A DNA stretch of 64,000 bases from Pseudovibrio exalbescens DSM 16456 (GTDB lineage Bacteria > Pseudomonadota > Alphaproteobacteria > Rhizobiales > Stappiaceae), in assembly GCF_000422785.1 (NCBI RefSeq), contig NZ_KE383918.1, positions 217,748 to 281,747 of the forward strand, read 5' to 3'. Below, in pieces: positions 53,318-62,475 of the stretch. Each line of letters starts with the position of its first letter. Position 1 is the stretch's first letter. Under the pieces are notes generated by a model that saw only the letters and a program-made list of their open reading frames with translations, was not told the origin of the DNA and searched no databases. The translations under genes were made by a program, and so were the position numbers.

Positions 53318-54274
53318 TCAGCCCTTGTAGCCAACGCCGCCCGCTTCGGTCTGCAAAAAGGCAGCACCACAAGCGCGGGAAAGTTCGCGTACGCGCAGGA
53401 TGTAGCTCTGTCGCTCGGTCACGGAGATCACGCCGCGCGCATCCAGCAAGTTAAATACGTGAGAAGCCTTGATGGCTTGGTCGTAGGCAGGCAAAACCAG
53501 TTTGTAGATGCCATCGCCCGCTTCTTCCATGGCCTTCTGGCCTGCTTCCAGAAGACGCTTGCACTCGTCCTCATGGTCTTTGAAGTGGCGGAACAGCATT
53601 TCAGTGTCTGCATGCTCGAAGTTGTGACGCGAGTATTCCTGTTCAGCCTGTAGGAAGACATCGCCATAGGTCACTTTTTCATCGCCTTCACGGCCATTGA
53701 AGTTCAGATCATAAACGTTGTCGACGCCCTGAACATACATGGCCAAGCGCTCAAGGCCGTAGGTCAGCTCACCTGAGACGGGATGGCATTCAAAACCGGC
53801 TACCTGCTGGAAGTAGGTAAACTGGGAAACTTCCATGCCGTCACACCAGCACTCCCAGCCAAGGCCCCATGCACCAAGGGTTGGACTTTCCCAGTCGTCT
53901 TCCACGAAACGAACGTCATGAAGGTCAGTGTCGATGCCAATGGCCCGCAGAGAGTCCAGATACAGCTCCTGAAGGTTCTCCGGGGAGGGTTTCAAGATCA
54001 CCTGAAACTGGTAGTAGTGTTGCAGGCGGTTTGGGTTTTCACCATACCGGCCATCAGTTGGGCGACGAGACGGTTGAATGTAGGCAGCTTTCCATGGGCG
54101 TGGGCCCAGAGAGCGCAGCGTTGTCGCCGGGTGAAATGTGCCCGCGCCAACTTCCATGTCGTAAGGCTGCAGAATAACGCAGCCCTTGTCCGCCCAGAAC
54201 TGCTGCAAGGTAAGGAGCAGACCCTGAAAGGAGTTGGTTGGCTGCATGTGGGCAGGAACATCGTCGCGGGACAT
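53318..54274 (-). CDS. glyQ: Glycyl-tRNA synthetase alpha subunit
   Basis: 318 residues. Class II catalytic subunit: [120 protein letters not shown]. It activates glycine and needs GlyS. The ATG at 54274 has AGGA ten bases upstream. A TATAAT box on the minus strand (54398-54393) is a likely -10. It is encoded alone, apart from glyS. Confidence 0.97.
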   Translation of the reverse strand: MSRDDVPAHMQPTNSFQGLLLTLQQFWADKGCVILQPYDMEVGAGTFHPATTLRSLGPRPWKAAYIQPSRRPTDGRYGENPNRLQHYYQFQVILKPSPENLQELYLDSLRAIGIDTDLHDVRFVEDDWESPTLGAWGLGWECWCDGMEVSQFTYFQQVAGFECHPVSGELTYGLERLAMYVQGVDNVYDLNFNGREGDEKVTYGDVFLQAEQEYSRHNFEHADTEMLFRHFKDHEDECKRLLEAGQKAMEEAGDGIYKLVLPAYDQAIKASHVFNLLDARGVISVTERQSYILRVRELSRACGAAFLQTEAGGVGYKG

Positions 54275-54414
54275 GTCTTGAGCTTCCTAATATCAACTTG
54301 AAATCGAGGCGCGCGCGGCGCGCGAAAACTGTTGGCAGGACTGGTGCCACGACAAAAGGCGAAGGTCAAGCGCCGCTCACCCCAACACGCAGATTATAGC
54401 GCATGCCGCTGAGC

Positions 54415-54448
54415 AAAAAAAAAACGCCGGACTGTTGGCCGGCGTTTG
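54415..54448 (-). terminator. Rho-independent terminator of the 67-aa gene
   Basis: AAACGCCGG (54422-54430) and CCGGCGTTT (54439-54447) with a T-tract on the minus strand. It abuts the glyQ promoter. Confidence 0.88.
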
Positions 54449-54511
54449 AACACACATCTGGTGCGCAGTTGTCTGCGCACCTTGATCTGAAGGAATGAGG
54501 ACCGACCTGGC

Positions 54512-54715
54512 TCAGTCGAGCGGTCGATACTTACCCGTTACAGGGTCTTGAACCAGACGGGTATACGATGCATCCGGACGGGCCTTTCGTGCCTTGGCAT
54601 ACACCGGTTGCGCCATTGTTTCCTGTAGGCGTTCCATTTCCCGCTTCAGGGTTTTGTAGAGGAACACACCACCAGCAAACAGCGCAATGCCACCAAGAAC
54701 TTCCGTCATCATCAA
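54512..54715 (-). CDS. Small single-span membrane protein
   Basis: 67 residues (65 from the third Met). One membrane helix (VLGGIALFAGGVFLYKTLK) near the N-terminus, then a basic/charged cytoplasmic tail ending ARPDASYTRLVQDPVTGKYRPLD. Function unknown. The Tyr-rich C-terminal motif (DPVTGKYRP) recalls similar small alphaproteobacterial proteins I cannot name. It lies 36 bases after the S49 peptidase gene on the same strand; co-transcription is likely. Confidence 0.72.
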   Translation of the reverse strand: MMMTEVLGGIALFAGGVFLYKTLKREMERLQETMAQPVYAKARKARPDASYTRLVQDPVTGKYRPLD

Positions 54716-54751
54716 AGGCTCCTTATCGCGTGTGCGACCGTATACATTCCG

Positions 54752-55609
54752 TCACAACCCATAGCGCGCCCACAATGTTTTTTCTTCAATGGTAGAAAGG
54801 GTCGTCTCTGGCAGGTCGCTTACAGAACCAAGGTAGGGTGGAATGGCGCTTTGTGCAAGAAGCCGCCCGAATAATTTCCGCTTGCCGTCGATTAGCTTCA
54901 AGTCCGCGTCCTTGCCGTAGCGTTCCTTGACCACACTGCGCATGTCGTTGATGCCATCGACCAGACCAAGAGCCTGAGCCTTGGCACCGGTCCAGAACAG
55001 GCCGGAAAACAGGTCCGGGTCGTCTGCAAGTACGTCGCCGCGGCGGCTCTTCACCATGTCGATGAACACGTCATGGATTTCCTTCTGCAAGGACTTGAGA
55101 TGCTCCACGTCATCCGTGTTTTCGGGCGCAAAGGGGTCCAGCGTGACCTTTTTCTCACCTGCTGTATAAACGCGGCGCTCAACCCCCAGCTTGTCAATGA
55201 GGCCGGTAAAGCCAAATCCTGCAGAGACTACGCCGATGGATCCAACAATGGAGGAGGGATCTACATAGATATCGTCCCCGGCCAGTGCGATCATGTAGCC
55301 GCCGGAGGCCGCCACATCTTCCACGAACACCAGAACGTCCTTCTCATGCTCTTCAGCCAGCGCGCGAATGCGCTTGAAGATGAGGTTGGATTGGACCGGC
55401 GACCCGCCGGGAGAGTTGATGGACAGGGCAACGGCAGGAGCCTCCTTCACCTTGAATGCCTTTTGCAGCGGCTCCGCCACGCTGGCAAGGGTCAGGCCGG
55501 GGCGCAGTGGAGACGAGATCCCTATTGCACCATGAAGCCGAACGACGGGGACAACTGGTTTTGTCTCACCCCATTTTCCCGGAAGAAGTTTGCGCAGCTT
55601 CTTGATCAC
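54752..55609 (-). CDS. S49-family signal peptide peptidase/protease IV-like
   Basis: 285 residues. The nucleophile serine lies in VEDVAASGGYMIALAGDDIYVDPSSIVGSIGV and the catalytic lysine region in the following segment (DKLGVERRVYTAGEKK). SINSPGGSPVQSNLIFKRIRAL is also typical. No clear N-terminal membrane helix, so it resembles the cytoplasmic or short SohB/SppA-36K-like forms. These enzymes degrade cleaved signal peptides or membrane proteins. Start at 55609 after AAGGAG. Confidence 0.92.
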   Translation of the reverse strand: MIKKLRKLLPGKWGETKPVVPVVRLHGAIGISSPLRPGLTLASVAEPLQKAFKVKEAPAVALSINSPGGSPVQSNLIFKRIRALAEEHEKDVLVFVEDVAASGGYMIALAGDDIYVDPSSIVGSIGVVSAGFGFTGLIDKLGVERRVYTAGEKKVTLDPFAPENTDDVEHLKSLQKEIHDVFIDMVKSRRGDVLADDPDLFSGLFWTGAKAQALGLVDGINDMRSVVKERYGKDADLKLIDGKRKLFGRLLAQSAIPPYLGSVSDLPETTLSTIEEKTLWARYGL

Positions 55610-55850
55610 GACGGCTCCTTTTAAAATCTCACTGTTTCTTTCAAACGAACGCGTTTGTAACGCATGATGCGTTCATGGCGCGATGCCCCATGGCATAAGT
55701 GGGCAAGACCTCGGCCTCTCGCAAGATGCTGACCAGCATTACCTCCATTTACATCGGAGCCCAGCGGGGCAGATCACAAGGACCAATCGGTAAAAGGGAA
55801 TTACTGCTCAAAGCCGAGGGGATAAATGCGAGCTTGCAGGTATGATCCCG

Positions 55851-56831
55851 TCACAAATGTTGGGAGGGGTCTGCAGTGGGTTGGTTCAGCGACTGGTAGG
55901 CCGTTCGGACTGCCAGCATGTCCCGCCACACGAACCGCTTTTCAATCGGGTTGCGAAGCAGATAGGCCGGGTGATAGGTGGCAATCGCCTGGCGTTTCAG
56001 CTCGCGATACTCGTAGGATATCCAGCGCCCGCGCAGTTTGCGAATGCCATCACGCACGCCCGCCAGTGTCTGGGCGGAGGCCGCGCCAAGGAAGACCACA
56101 AGTTGCGGATTCACAAGCTCGATCTGCTTCTGGATGAACGGCCGGCAGATCTCTGTTTCCTGTGGTGTGGGCGTTCGGTTGCCCGGTGGGCGCCAGGGGA
56201 CAACATTGGCAATGTAGACCTCATTGCGGCTCAAGCCGGCCGAATACATGATGCGGTCCAGCAACTGGCCCGAGCGCCCCACAAAGGGAACCCCTTGCAG
56301 GTCCTCATCCCGTCCCGGCGCTTCCCCGATCATCATGATGTTGGCCTGAGGGTTGCCATCGGCAAACACCAGATTTTTCGCCGTGTGCTTGAGGTTGCAA
56401 CCATCAAACCTCAGGAGGATATCTCGCAGCTCTTCCAGGCTGCGCGCAGCATCCGCCGCATCCCGGGCGGCATTGATCGCCTTGTGATCGGGAACCACTG
56501 CAGAAACCTTGGGCTTGGCCTTTGTCGCATCGCCCCCATTTCCCCGTTTTGTCCGGTCCAGAATGGCTTTGGCGGCCGCGCGCGTATCAGCTTCACTCGC
56601 CGCCTCGCGAGCCGCCTGTACAGGGGCATAAATTCGCCCGCGTGGTTGCGTGGCAGGTGTATCCGGCGTTGCGTGGGCCTGTGCTTGCGCTGAACGACGG
56701 GCCTGCATTTGTGCTGACTGCTCAAAGCGGTCCACGGGTTCTTCGTCAATGGCGCAATCCACTCCCGCCCCAATCAGGAAGTCCAGATAGGCTTCAAGTA
56801 CGAGAGGGTCGTTGGGGGATAAGGCGCTCAT
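55851..56831 (-). CDS. Uracil-DNA glycosylase, family 4-like
   Basis: 326 residues. Motifs in the C-terminal 200: MMIGEAPGRDEDLQGVPFVGRSGQLLDRIMYSAGL, VYIANVVPWRPPGNRTPTPQETEICRPFI, VFLGAASAQTLAG and the DNA loop AIATYHPAYLLRNP. The N-terminal ~130 residues are Ala/Arg/Gln-rich and probably disordered. Only one cysteine (DGCNLK) is seen where family 4 enzymes have a C-x2-C pair for the [4Fe-4S] cluster, and one more in TEICRP, so the cluster may be missing or differently held. Removes uracil from DNA. Confidence 0.88.
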   Translation of the reverse strand: MSALSPNDPLVLEAYLDFLIGAGVDCAIDEEPVDRFEQSAQMQARRSAQAQAHATPDTPATQPRGRIYAPVQAAREAASEADTRAAAKAILDRTKRGNGGDATKAKPKVSAVVPDHKAINAARDAADAARSLEELRDILLRFDGCNLKHTAKNLVFADGNPQANIMMIGEAPGRDEDLQGVPFVGRSGQLLDRIMYSAGLSRNEVYIANVVPWRPPGNRTPTPQETEICRPFIQKQIELVNPQLVVFLGAASAQTLAGVRDGIRKLRGRWISYEYRELKRQAIATYHPAYLLRNPIEKRFVWRDMLAVRTAYQSLNQPTADPSQHL

Positions 56832-57198
56832 TCAGGTCGGCACTCGCAACAGCATTAACGGGTTGGTCTGCTCGGTTGGCTTTGCGCCACCCCTGCAGAT
56901 TTGTCAAACACGCTGGCACTCTAGCGGGTTCCGGCGCACAGGTCATGTGGGTGAAGGCGATTCAGCAAAAACCGCGCCAAACTCTGTTTACAATGTGGAG
57001 AACCCACCTAAGTGGTAAAACAGGAAAAGCTTTTCCTTGCGAAAACCGGCGCCGGACTGCTCCTTAAAACGCATTGCAGCAAATATTTTTCTCAATTACA
57101 CCCATAGGAAATGTTTGCATAGAAACACTTAATTCGGGCGCGCTGCAGAACATACTGTGGTTGAACAAGGGGCATTGGCAGCCCAGAGGGAGATGATA
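56832..57198. other. Intergenic region upstream of ETF-QO
   Basis: About 370 bases between the divergent UDG and ETF-QO genes. It contains the 16-base palindrome AGGAAAAGCTTTTCCT (about 57026-57042) and an AT-rich tract (57083-57130) likely to hold the ETF-QO promoter. No convincing small gene. Confidence 0.45.
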
Positions 57199-58872
57199 AT
57201 GGCGGATGCACTGCCAGAACGCGAATCGATGGAGTTTGACGTTGTAATCGTTGGCGCCGGCCCGGCAGGGTTGTCTGCTGCGATCCGTCTCAAGCAACTT
57301 GCCAATGAAAAGGGCGAGGATATCAGCGTCGTTGTTTTGGAAAAGGGGTCTGAGGTCGGCGCGCATATCTTATCTGGAGCGGTGATTGATCCGGTCGGGT
57401 TGGACAAACTTGTCCCCGATTGGCGACAGGATGATACCGCGCCTATCAAGACCGAAGTAAAGGAAGACCACTTCCTGGCCCTCGGGCCTGCAGGGTCCAT
57501 CCGCATTCCCAATTTCCTGATGCCAAAGTTGATGAACAATCACGGCAACTACATCGTTTCACTTGGAAACGTGTGCCGGTGGCTTGCCGAAAAGGCCGAG
57601 GCGCTGGGCGTGGAAATCTACCCCGGATTTGCCGCTGCCGAAGTGCTTTACAACGATGAAGGCAAGGTCATTGGGGTTGCCACAGGCGACATGGGCGTGG
57701 CCCGTGATGGGAGCCACAAGGATTCCTACATGCGCGGCATGGCTTTGCTGGGCAAGTACGTGCTCATTGGCGAAGGTGTCCGCGGTTCTCTGGCCAAGGA
57801 ACTGATCGAAAAGTTCGATTTGGATCGCGATAGCGATCATCCCAAGTTCGGCATTGGCATCAAGGAGCTTTGGGAGGTAGACCCCAAAAAGCACAAGCCT
57901 GGTTTGGTTCAACACACATTGGGCTGGCCGTTGGACAACAAGACCGGAGGCGGTTCGTTCCTCTACCACCTGGAGGACAATCAGGTCGCCGTCGGGTTCG
58001 TGGTTCACCTGAACTATCAAAATCCCTACTTGTCCCCGTTCGAAGAGTTCCAGCGGTTCAAGACCCATCTGGCCGTTCGCGACACGTTTGAGGGCGGCAA
58101 GCGCATTTCCTACGGGGCGCGCGCCATTACGGAAGGGGGATATCAGTCGGTTCCCAAGCTTTCGTTCCCGGGTGGGCTGCTCATGGGCTGTTCAGCTGGC
58201 TTTGTAAACGTGCCGCGCATCAAGGGCTCGCATAACGCCATGCTGTCCGGCATGCTGGCCGGGGATATTGTTTTTGATGCGTTGGAAAAGGGGGAAGCGC
58301 AGACCGAACTGACGGCCTTTGATACCGCATGGCGCGAAAGCGAAATCGGGCAGGACTTGAAAAAGGTGCGCAACGTCAAGCCGCTTCTGTCCCGGTTCGG
58401 AACAGTGTTCGGCATGGCGCTTTCCGGTCTCGACATGTGGACCAACGAGCTGATGGGCTTTTCTCTTTTTGGAACGCTCAAACATGGCAAGTCTGATGCC
58501 GCCAGCCTGAAACCGGCCATGGACTGCAAGAAGATTCAGTACCCTAAACCGGACGGCAAGATCTCTTTCGACAAGTTGTCTTCAGTGTTCCTGTCCAACA
58601 CCAATCACGAGGAGGATCAGCCGATCCACCTCAAGGTTCGGGACGAAGCGCTGCAAAAGGCTTCTGAGCATGATGTGTATGCCGGTCCTTCGAACCGCTA
58701 TTGTCCGGCCGGTGTCTATGAATGGGTGGAAGAAGGCGAGGACGCACCGCGCTTTCAGATCAACGCCCAGAACTGTGTTCACTGCAAGACCTGTGACATC
58801 AAGGATCCGAACGGCAACATCACCTGGACAGTTCCCGAGGGAACCGGTGGGCCGAACTATCCAAATATGTAA
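57199..58872 (+). CDS. Electron-transfer flavoprotein:ubiquinone oxidoreductase
   Basis: About 557 residues. It passes electrons from ETF (fatty-acid and amino-acid dehydrogenases) to ubiquinone. The N-terminal FAD motif is VVIVGAGPAGLSAAIRL, with LEKGSEVGAHILSGAVIDP. The middle has GLLMGCSAGFVNVPRIKGSHNAMLSGMLAGD. The C-terminal [4Fe-4S] ligands are in NRYCPAGVYEW and NCVHCKTCDIKDPNGNITWTVPEGTGGPNY. The ATG at 57199 is six bases after AGAGGGAG. The ETF subunits are not in the window. Confidence 0.96.
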   Translation: MADALPERESMEFDVVIVGAGPAGLSAAIRLKQLANEKGEDISVVVLEKGSEVGAHILSGAVIDPVGLDKLVPDWRQDDTAPIKTEVKEDHFLALGPAGSIRIPNFLMPKLMNNHGNYIVSLGNVCRWLAEKAEALGVEIYPGFAAAEVLYNDEGKVIGVATGDMGVARDGSHKDSYMRGMALLGKYVLIGEGVRGSLAKELIEKFDLDRDSDHPKFGIGIKELWEVDPKKHKPGLVQHTLGWPLDNKTGGGSFLYHLEDNQVAVGFVVHLNYQNPYLSPFEEFQRFKTHLAVRDTFEGGKRISYGARAITEGGYQSVPKLSFPGGLLMGCSAGFVNVPRIKGSHNAMLSGMLAGDIVFDALEKGEAQTELTAFDTAWRESEIGQDLKKVRNVKPLLSRFGTVFGMALSGLDMWTNELMGFSLFGTLKHGKSDAASLKPAMDCKKIQYPKPDGKISFDKLSSVFLSNTNHEEDQPIHLKVRDEALQKASEHDVYAGPSNRYCPAGVYEWVEEGEDAPRFQINAQNCVHCKTCDIKDPNGNITWTVPEGTGGPNYPNM

Positions 58873-58900
58873 AACGCAATTAATCGAAGTATCTCAACGA

Positions 58901-58934
58901 AAAGCCCTCGCCATGTGCGGGGGCTTTGTTTTTG
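58901..58934 (+). terminator. Rho-independent terminator of ETF-QO
   Basis: AAAGCCC-TCGC pairs with GCG-GGGGCTTT around CATGT, followed by GTTTTT. Confidence 0.88.
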
Positions 58935-59126
58935 CGGTCAGATGGCTAGGGCCTGACTGCTGGAGTTTGGTCTCCCGACCCTCTCAATTGTCTCGGACCA
59001 GACCTGAAGAAAGGGGAACAACTTCAAGCTCATCAACTCTACCTACGGGTGTTTGCGTCCTATTACCATCTTGTAATTGAACCGGATTGTGTGACTCTGG
59101 GACAGGAAGGCTCGGGGGAGAATAAG

Positions 59127-60617
59127 ATGGATTTCTGGTCACGCGTGGGCGCTGTATTGCTTGCCCTTATGGTGTTGCTGTTCGCCGTCAATACGGGCCA
59201 AGCTGGCGACGTGCCGCGACGATTGGTACTCGGAACCGAATTCTACTACCCACCAGGAGAAAGCAAGTCCCAAGGTGTTGAGCAAGCATTGGATCGCATG
59301 TTTGGTGATGGGGACTACAAGGTTCCCGTACCGCCAGAGGTGGCTGCTTTCGGGTTTGAGGTGGGTGGTTCTCATTTGCTGACACGGGGCAAGACGTTGT
59401 TCGCCCAATGGCCTTATCTGGTCTTGCAAGACGGCCAACCGATTGCCGTAACAAACGACCGGCAGGCGGGATTGACGCAGACTGAGTTCCCTGACGAGAA
59501 AACTTTAAGACCCATACCGCAGATTGGCGCTATTTCTATGCAGCGTACAAAAAACGGACTGATGCTCATCGGTACACAGGAGCGCGGCCGGGGAAAAGTG
59601 ACGGATGACGGCGCCAAGGGCTTCGCCATTGACGTTACCTCCACGACCGTGATTCCGGGCCGAGAAGGTGGATGCTTTCGAACGCGCATGGGGCAGGAGA
59701 CCTGGGTCTATTTTGACGGAACTTCTGAACCCTTTCACAAGACAAAACAGAATAACTTCGTTTCAGATCAGGTGTTTTGTCTCAGCGTTGCACAGACCAA
59801 ACCGGTGGATGGCATGAATGTGCACCTCATCAAGGTCGAAGCGAATGGCCACTGGGCGCTATCCGATGATGGAACAGCCAAGTCCAAAGAGCGCACCCGG
59901 CAAACCGCGTATGCGCTTGGATTCAGTCCGCTGACATCCCCCAGATCCAGTGGCGGTGATTTTATTGTGGCGCAGGCGGACTTGGAGTGGCGCGATCAAC
60001 AGGCACTGGAGCGGGTAGATGGGTTCGCAGCCGCTGTCGAACATTCTATCCTTGAGAACAAGTGGTCTCTTGCGCGGGATCAGATCATCAGCCTGAACGA
60101 TTATCTGGCGGATTTGAAACGTCGCGGAGTTCAATGGTCCTGGCGCCGAACACCTACACAGGCTGGTGTGGATCGGTACAACAAACTGGTGAAAGCCACA
60201 AAGGTTTACCGCTTCAGCTTTATGGAGGTTCAGAACCGATTGGCGGATGTTCAGTCCCAGCTCCACGTTTTGAGGCATGATTTTTCAACGGATGTACTGA
60301 AAACAATGCTGAGGAGCACGGTGAACTGGCTCAACGTTGTGCCTACAGATCCGTTGGATGGGCTTGCGGAATATTCAGATCTGGCCGGCGTATTGGCACT
60401 GCCCAAGACACTGATGTCCTGGAAAGAAGAAGCGGCTACTGACGGTAGTCTGCTTGCTAGTCAGGTAAAGGCAATACGGCATTTCGAAAAGCTGGAAAAG
60501 GCGTTGCAAGCCCGGCAAGACCACATCATTGCAGCGCGAAAAGCGCTGTTCGAGCGCATCAAGGAAACGCAGGCCGAGCGCGCCTTGACGCTGGATGAGT
60601 TGTTGTCCAGACCATAA
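59127..60617 (+). CDS. Unknown exported protein (pair member 1)
   Basis: About 496 residues. A Sec signal peptide (VGAVLLALMVLLFAVNTGQAG) is followed by a beta-rich region (about 30-270) with two cysteines (GGCFRTRM, QVFCLSV), then a helical C-terminal half (about 290-496) with heptad-like Leu/Ala/Glu repeats ending KETQAERALTLDELLSRP. No motif I know. GGGGGAG lies seven bases before the ATG at 59127. It is followed after 13 bases by a second exported protein, so the two probably act together in the periplasm. Confidence 0.78.
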   Translation: MDFWSRVGAVLLALMVLLFAVNTGQAGDVPRRLVLGTEFYYPPGESKSQGVEQALDRMFGDGDYKVPVPPEVAAFGFEVGGSHLLTRGKTLFAQWPYLVLQDGQPIAVTNDRQAGLTQTEFPDEKTLRPIPQIGAISMQRTKNGLMLIGTQERGRGKVTDDGAKGFAIDVTSTTVIPGREGGCFRTRMGQETWVYFDGTSEPFHKTKQNNFVSDQVFCLSVAQTKPVDGMNVHLIKVEANGHWALSDDGTAKSKERTRQTAYALGFSPLTSPRSSGGDFIVAQADLEWRDQQALERVDGFAAAVEHSILENKWSLARDQIISLNDYLADLKRRGVQWSWRRTPTQAGVDRYNKLVKATKVYRFSFMEVQNRLADVQSQLHVLRHDFSTDVLKTMLRSTVNWLNVVPTDPLDGLAEYSDLAGVLALPKTLMSWKEEAATDGSLLASQVKAIRHFEKLEKALQARQDHIIAARKALFERIKETQAERALTLDELLSRP

Positions 60618-60630
60618 CGGGAGGAGGATC

Positions 60631-61566
60631 ATGTTTAAGAACACATTGATGGCACTGGCTGTCGCAGTTGGCCTTGGTACAGGTGTCGAGGCGCAGGCCC
60701 AGTTCTTGCCGCAAGGCTACAGCTTTTCGGTAGATGATTACGGTCTTCAGCTCAGGTTCAAGGGCCGCACCGTGTTCGAAGCAGGGCGGGAGCCATGGGA
60801 TCCGGTATTTGGTGTGCAAGGCCCGGAGGATCTGACACAGAACGGTCAGCCGAACCTGGCAATTCTGGAGCGCACGGCGCGTAGTCGCGCCAAATTCACT
60901 CTACTGGAACTGACCGATGATGGCGTAAAGGTGCTGTTCGAGGTCGACGCTCGGCCTGAGGCTTTGGAAGTCTTTCGCAATTTGACACCTAAAATGGCGC
61001 AGGATTTGGCGGCTGGCAGTGGCCCACGGCCCGACGATGGTCTGATGCCGTTCCCCCAGGATATTGGGCGCGAAAGTGCGAAGATAACGCGGCCGGAGCC
61101 GAAAGCTGCGGACCAGGAAGCCTTGCCCTTGAGCAACGGGCATTGGGCCTATGAGCCGGGTAGCTGGGACGAGGGATTTGCGGCCAAACTGGGCTGGAAG
61201 GATCCGGATCTGTCACCAAACACGTTTACGTTCATCAAGTTTCGGTGCCCGGACAATGGAGACGATATCTGGGTTGAACCCATGATGATGCATGAAACCC
61301 AGGAGGAAGTGCCAGATCAATTGGTGTTTGAAATGGATGGTGATCCGTTCAAACTGCGCCTTCAGTGGCAGTACGATGATGGCATGGCCGCATGGGTTGG
61401 CATGGGTTTTGTCCCAACAGACACCCAGCTGTTCGCAAAGATGCAGGCAGCTCGTCAGATTGTCATGCGCTATGGTGACTATGATCCGTATGAACTGACC
61501 GGCGGGGCTGCTGATCCTGAGCAGGAGATGGCCATTGAGATGTTTGCAACGCGTTGCATTCGTTAA
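60631..61566 (+). CDS. Unknown exported protein (pair member 2)
   Basis: About 311 residues, signal peptide LMALAVAVGLGTGVEAQAQ. The mature protein has no motif I recognise: SVDDYGLQLRFKGRTVFEAGREPWDP near the start, FIKFRCPDNGDDIWVEPMMMHETQEEVPDQLVFEMDG in the middle (a stretch rich in acidic and Met/His residues), and a final cysteine in FATRCIR. GGGAGGAGG precedes the ATG. Two cysteines (FRCPD and TRCIR) could form a disulfide. It ends at a shared terminator. Confidence 0.78.
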   Translation: MFKNTLMALAVAVGLGTGVEAQAQFLPQGYSFSVDDYGLQLRFKGRTVFEAGREPWDPVFGVQGPEDLTQNGQPNLAILERTARSRAKFTLLELTDDGVKVLFEVDARPEALEVFRNLTPKMAQDLAAGSGPRPDDGLMPFPQDIGRESAKITRPEPKAADQEALPLSNGHWAYEPGSWDEGFAAKLGWKDPDLSPNTFTFIKFRCPDNGDDIWVEPMMMHETQEEVPDQLVFEMDGDPFKLRLQWQYDDGMAAWVGMGFVPTDTQLFAKMQAARQIVMRYGDYDPYELTGGAADPEQEMAIEMFATRCIR

Positions 61567-61594
61567 AAAAAGCGGCACCTGCTGAGGTGCCGCT
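61564..61594 (-). terminator. Rho-independent terminator of nadC
   Basis: Ten-base perfect stem (61571-61580 with 61585-61594), followed on the minus strand by seven T residues. It may also stop the convergent exported-protein pair. Confidence 0.92.
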
Positions 61595-61608
61595 CATAAC
61601 TCTTAACT

Positions 61609-62475
61609 TCAGGTTCCGGCGATCTTTATGTCCAGCCCAAGATCCAAGACAGGGGCGGAGTGGGTGATCCAGCCGGTGGAGACCAGATCAACGCCGCTTT
61701 CGGCAATGGCTTGGACTGTATCGAGATTGATGCCCCCCGAAGCTTCAAGGATTGCTTGCCCACTGTTAAGTGCGACCGCTTCTTGAAGCCGTTCCGGGCC
61801 CATGTTGTCCAACATGATTACATCGGGTTTTGCCGTTAGGGCCTCTTTCATTTGCTCCAGAGTATCCACTTCCACCTCGATGCGCACGAGATGACCGGCA
61901 AAAGCGCGGGCGCGTTCGATTGCCGTGACCACGTCGCCGGCAACGGCAATATGATTGTCCTTGATCAGAATGGCATCATCCAGACCGAAACGGTGATTGG
62001 CCCCACCGCCGCACCGGACGGCGTATTTCTCAAAGGCACGCAGACCGGGCGTCGTCTTGCGAGTGCAGACCACCTTACAGGACGTATGTTCGATTTTACG
62101 CGCGAACTGCCTGGTTGCTGTGGCAATGCCGGACAGGTGGCCCAGAAAGTTCAAGGCAACGCGTTCGGCTGAAAGCAAGGCACGTGCAGGGCCTTCGATG
62201 GTTGCGACCACTGACCCGGGCTGAACCTCCGTGCCATCATCCTCCAGAACATCAATCTGAAAGTCTGGATCGCTCTGGCAAAACGCGCTGATGACCAAGT
62301 CAATTCCGGCAATTACGCCGGACTGTCGCGCAACGAGAGATGCCCTGGCTTGCGCGTCTTCCGGGATTGTTGCCTGACTGGTGATATCTCCAGCACGGCC
62401 CAGATCCTCCAGAAGAGCGGCCTTTACAGCCTGATCAACCAGAAGCCGTGGCAATTCGGGGAGGGGCTGTGTCAT
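61609..62475 (-). CDS. nadC: Nicotinate-nucleotide pyrophosphorylase (carboxylating)
   Basis: 288 residues. It makes nicotinate mononucleotide from quinolinate and PRPP. Landmarks: LLEDLGRAGDITSQATIP, ALNFLGHLSGIATATRQFA, VCTRKTTPGLRAFEKYAVRCGGGANHRFGLDDAILIKDNH, IEVEVDTLEQ, LEASGGINLDTV, DLVSTGWITHSAP. The start overlaps the nadB stop by ATGA. It ends the de novo NAD operon seen here. Confidence 0.96.
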   Translation of the reverse strand: MTQPLPELPRLLVDQAVKAALLEDLGRAGDITSQATIPEDAQARASLVARQSGVIAGIDLVISAFCQSDPDFQIDVLEDDGTEVQPGSVVATIEGPARALLSAERVALNFLGHLSGIATATRQFARKIEHTSCKVVCTRKTTPGLRAFEKYAVRCGGGANHRFGLDDAILIKDNHIAVAGDVVTAIERARAFAGHLVRIEVEVDTLEQMKEALTAKPDVIMLDNMGPERLQEAVALNSGQAILEASGGINLDTVQAIAESGVDLVSTGWITHSAPVLDLGLDIKIAGT

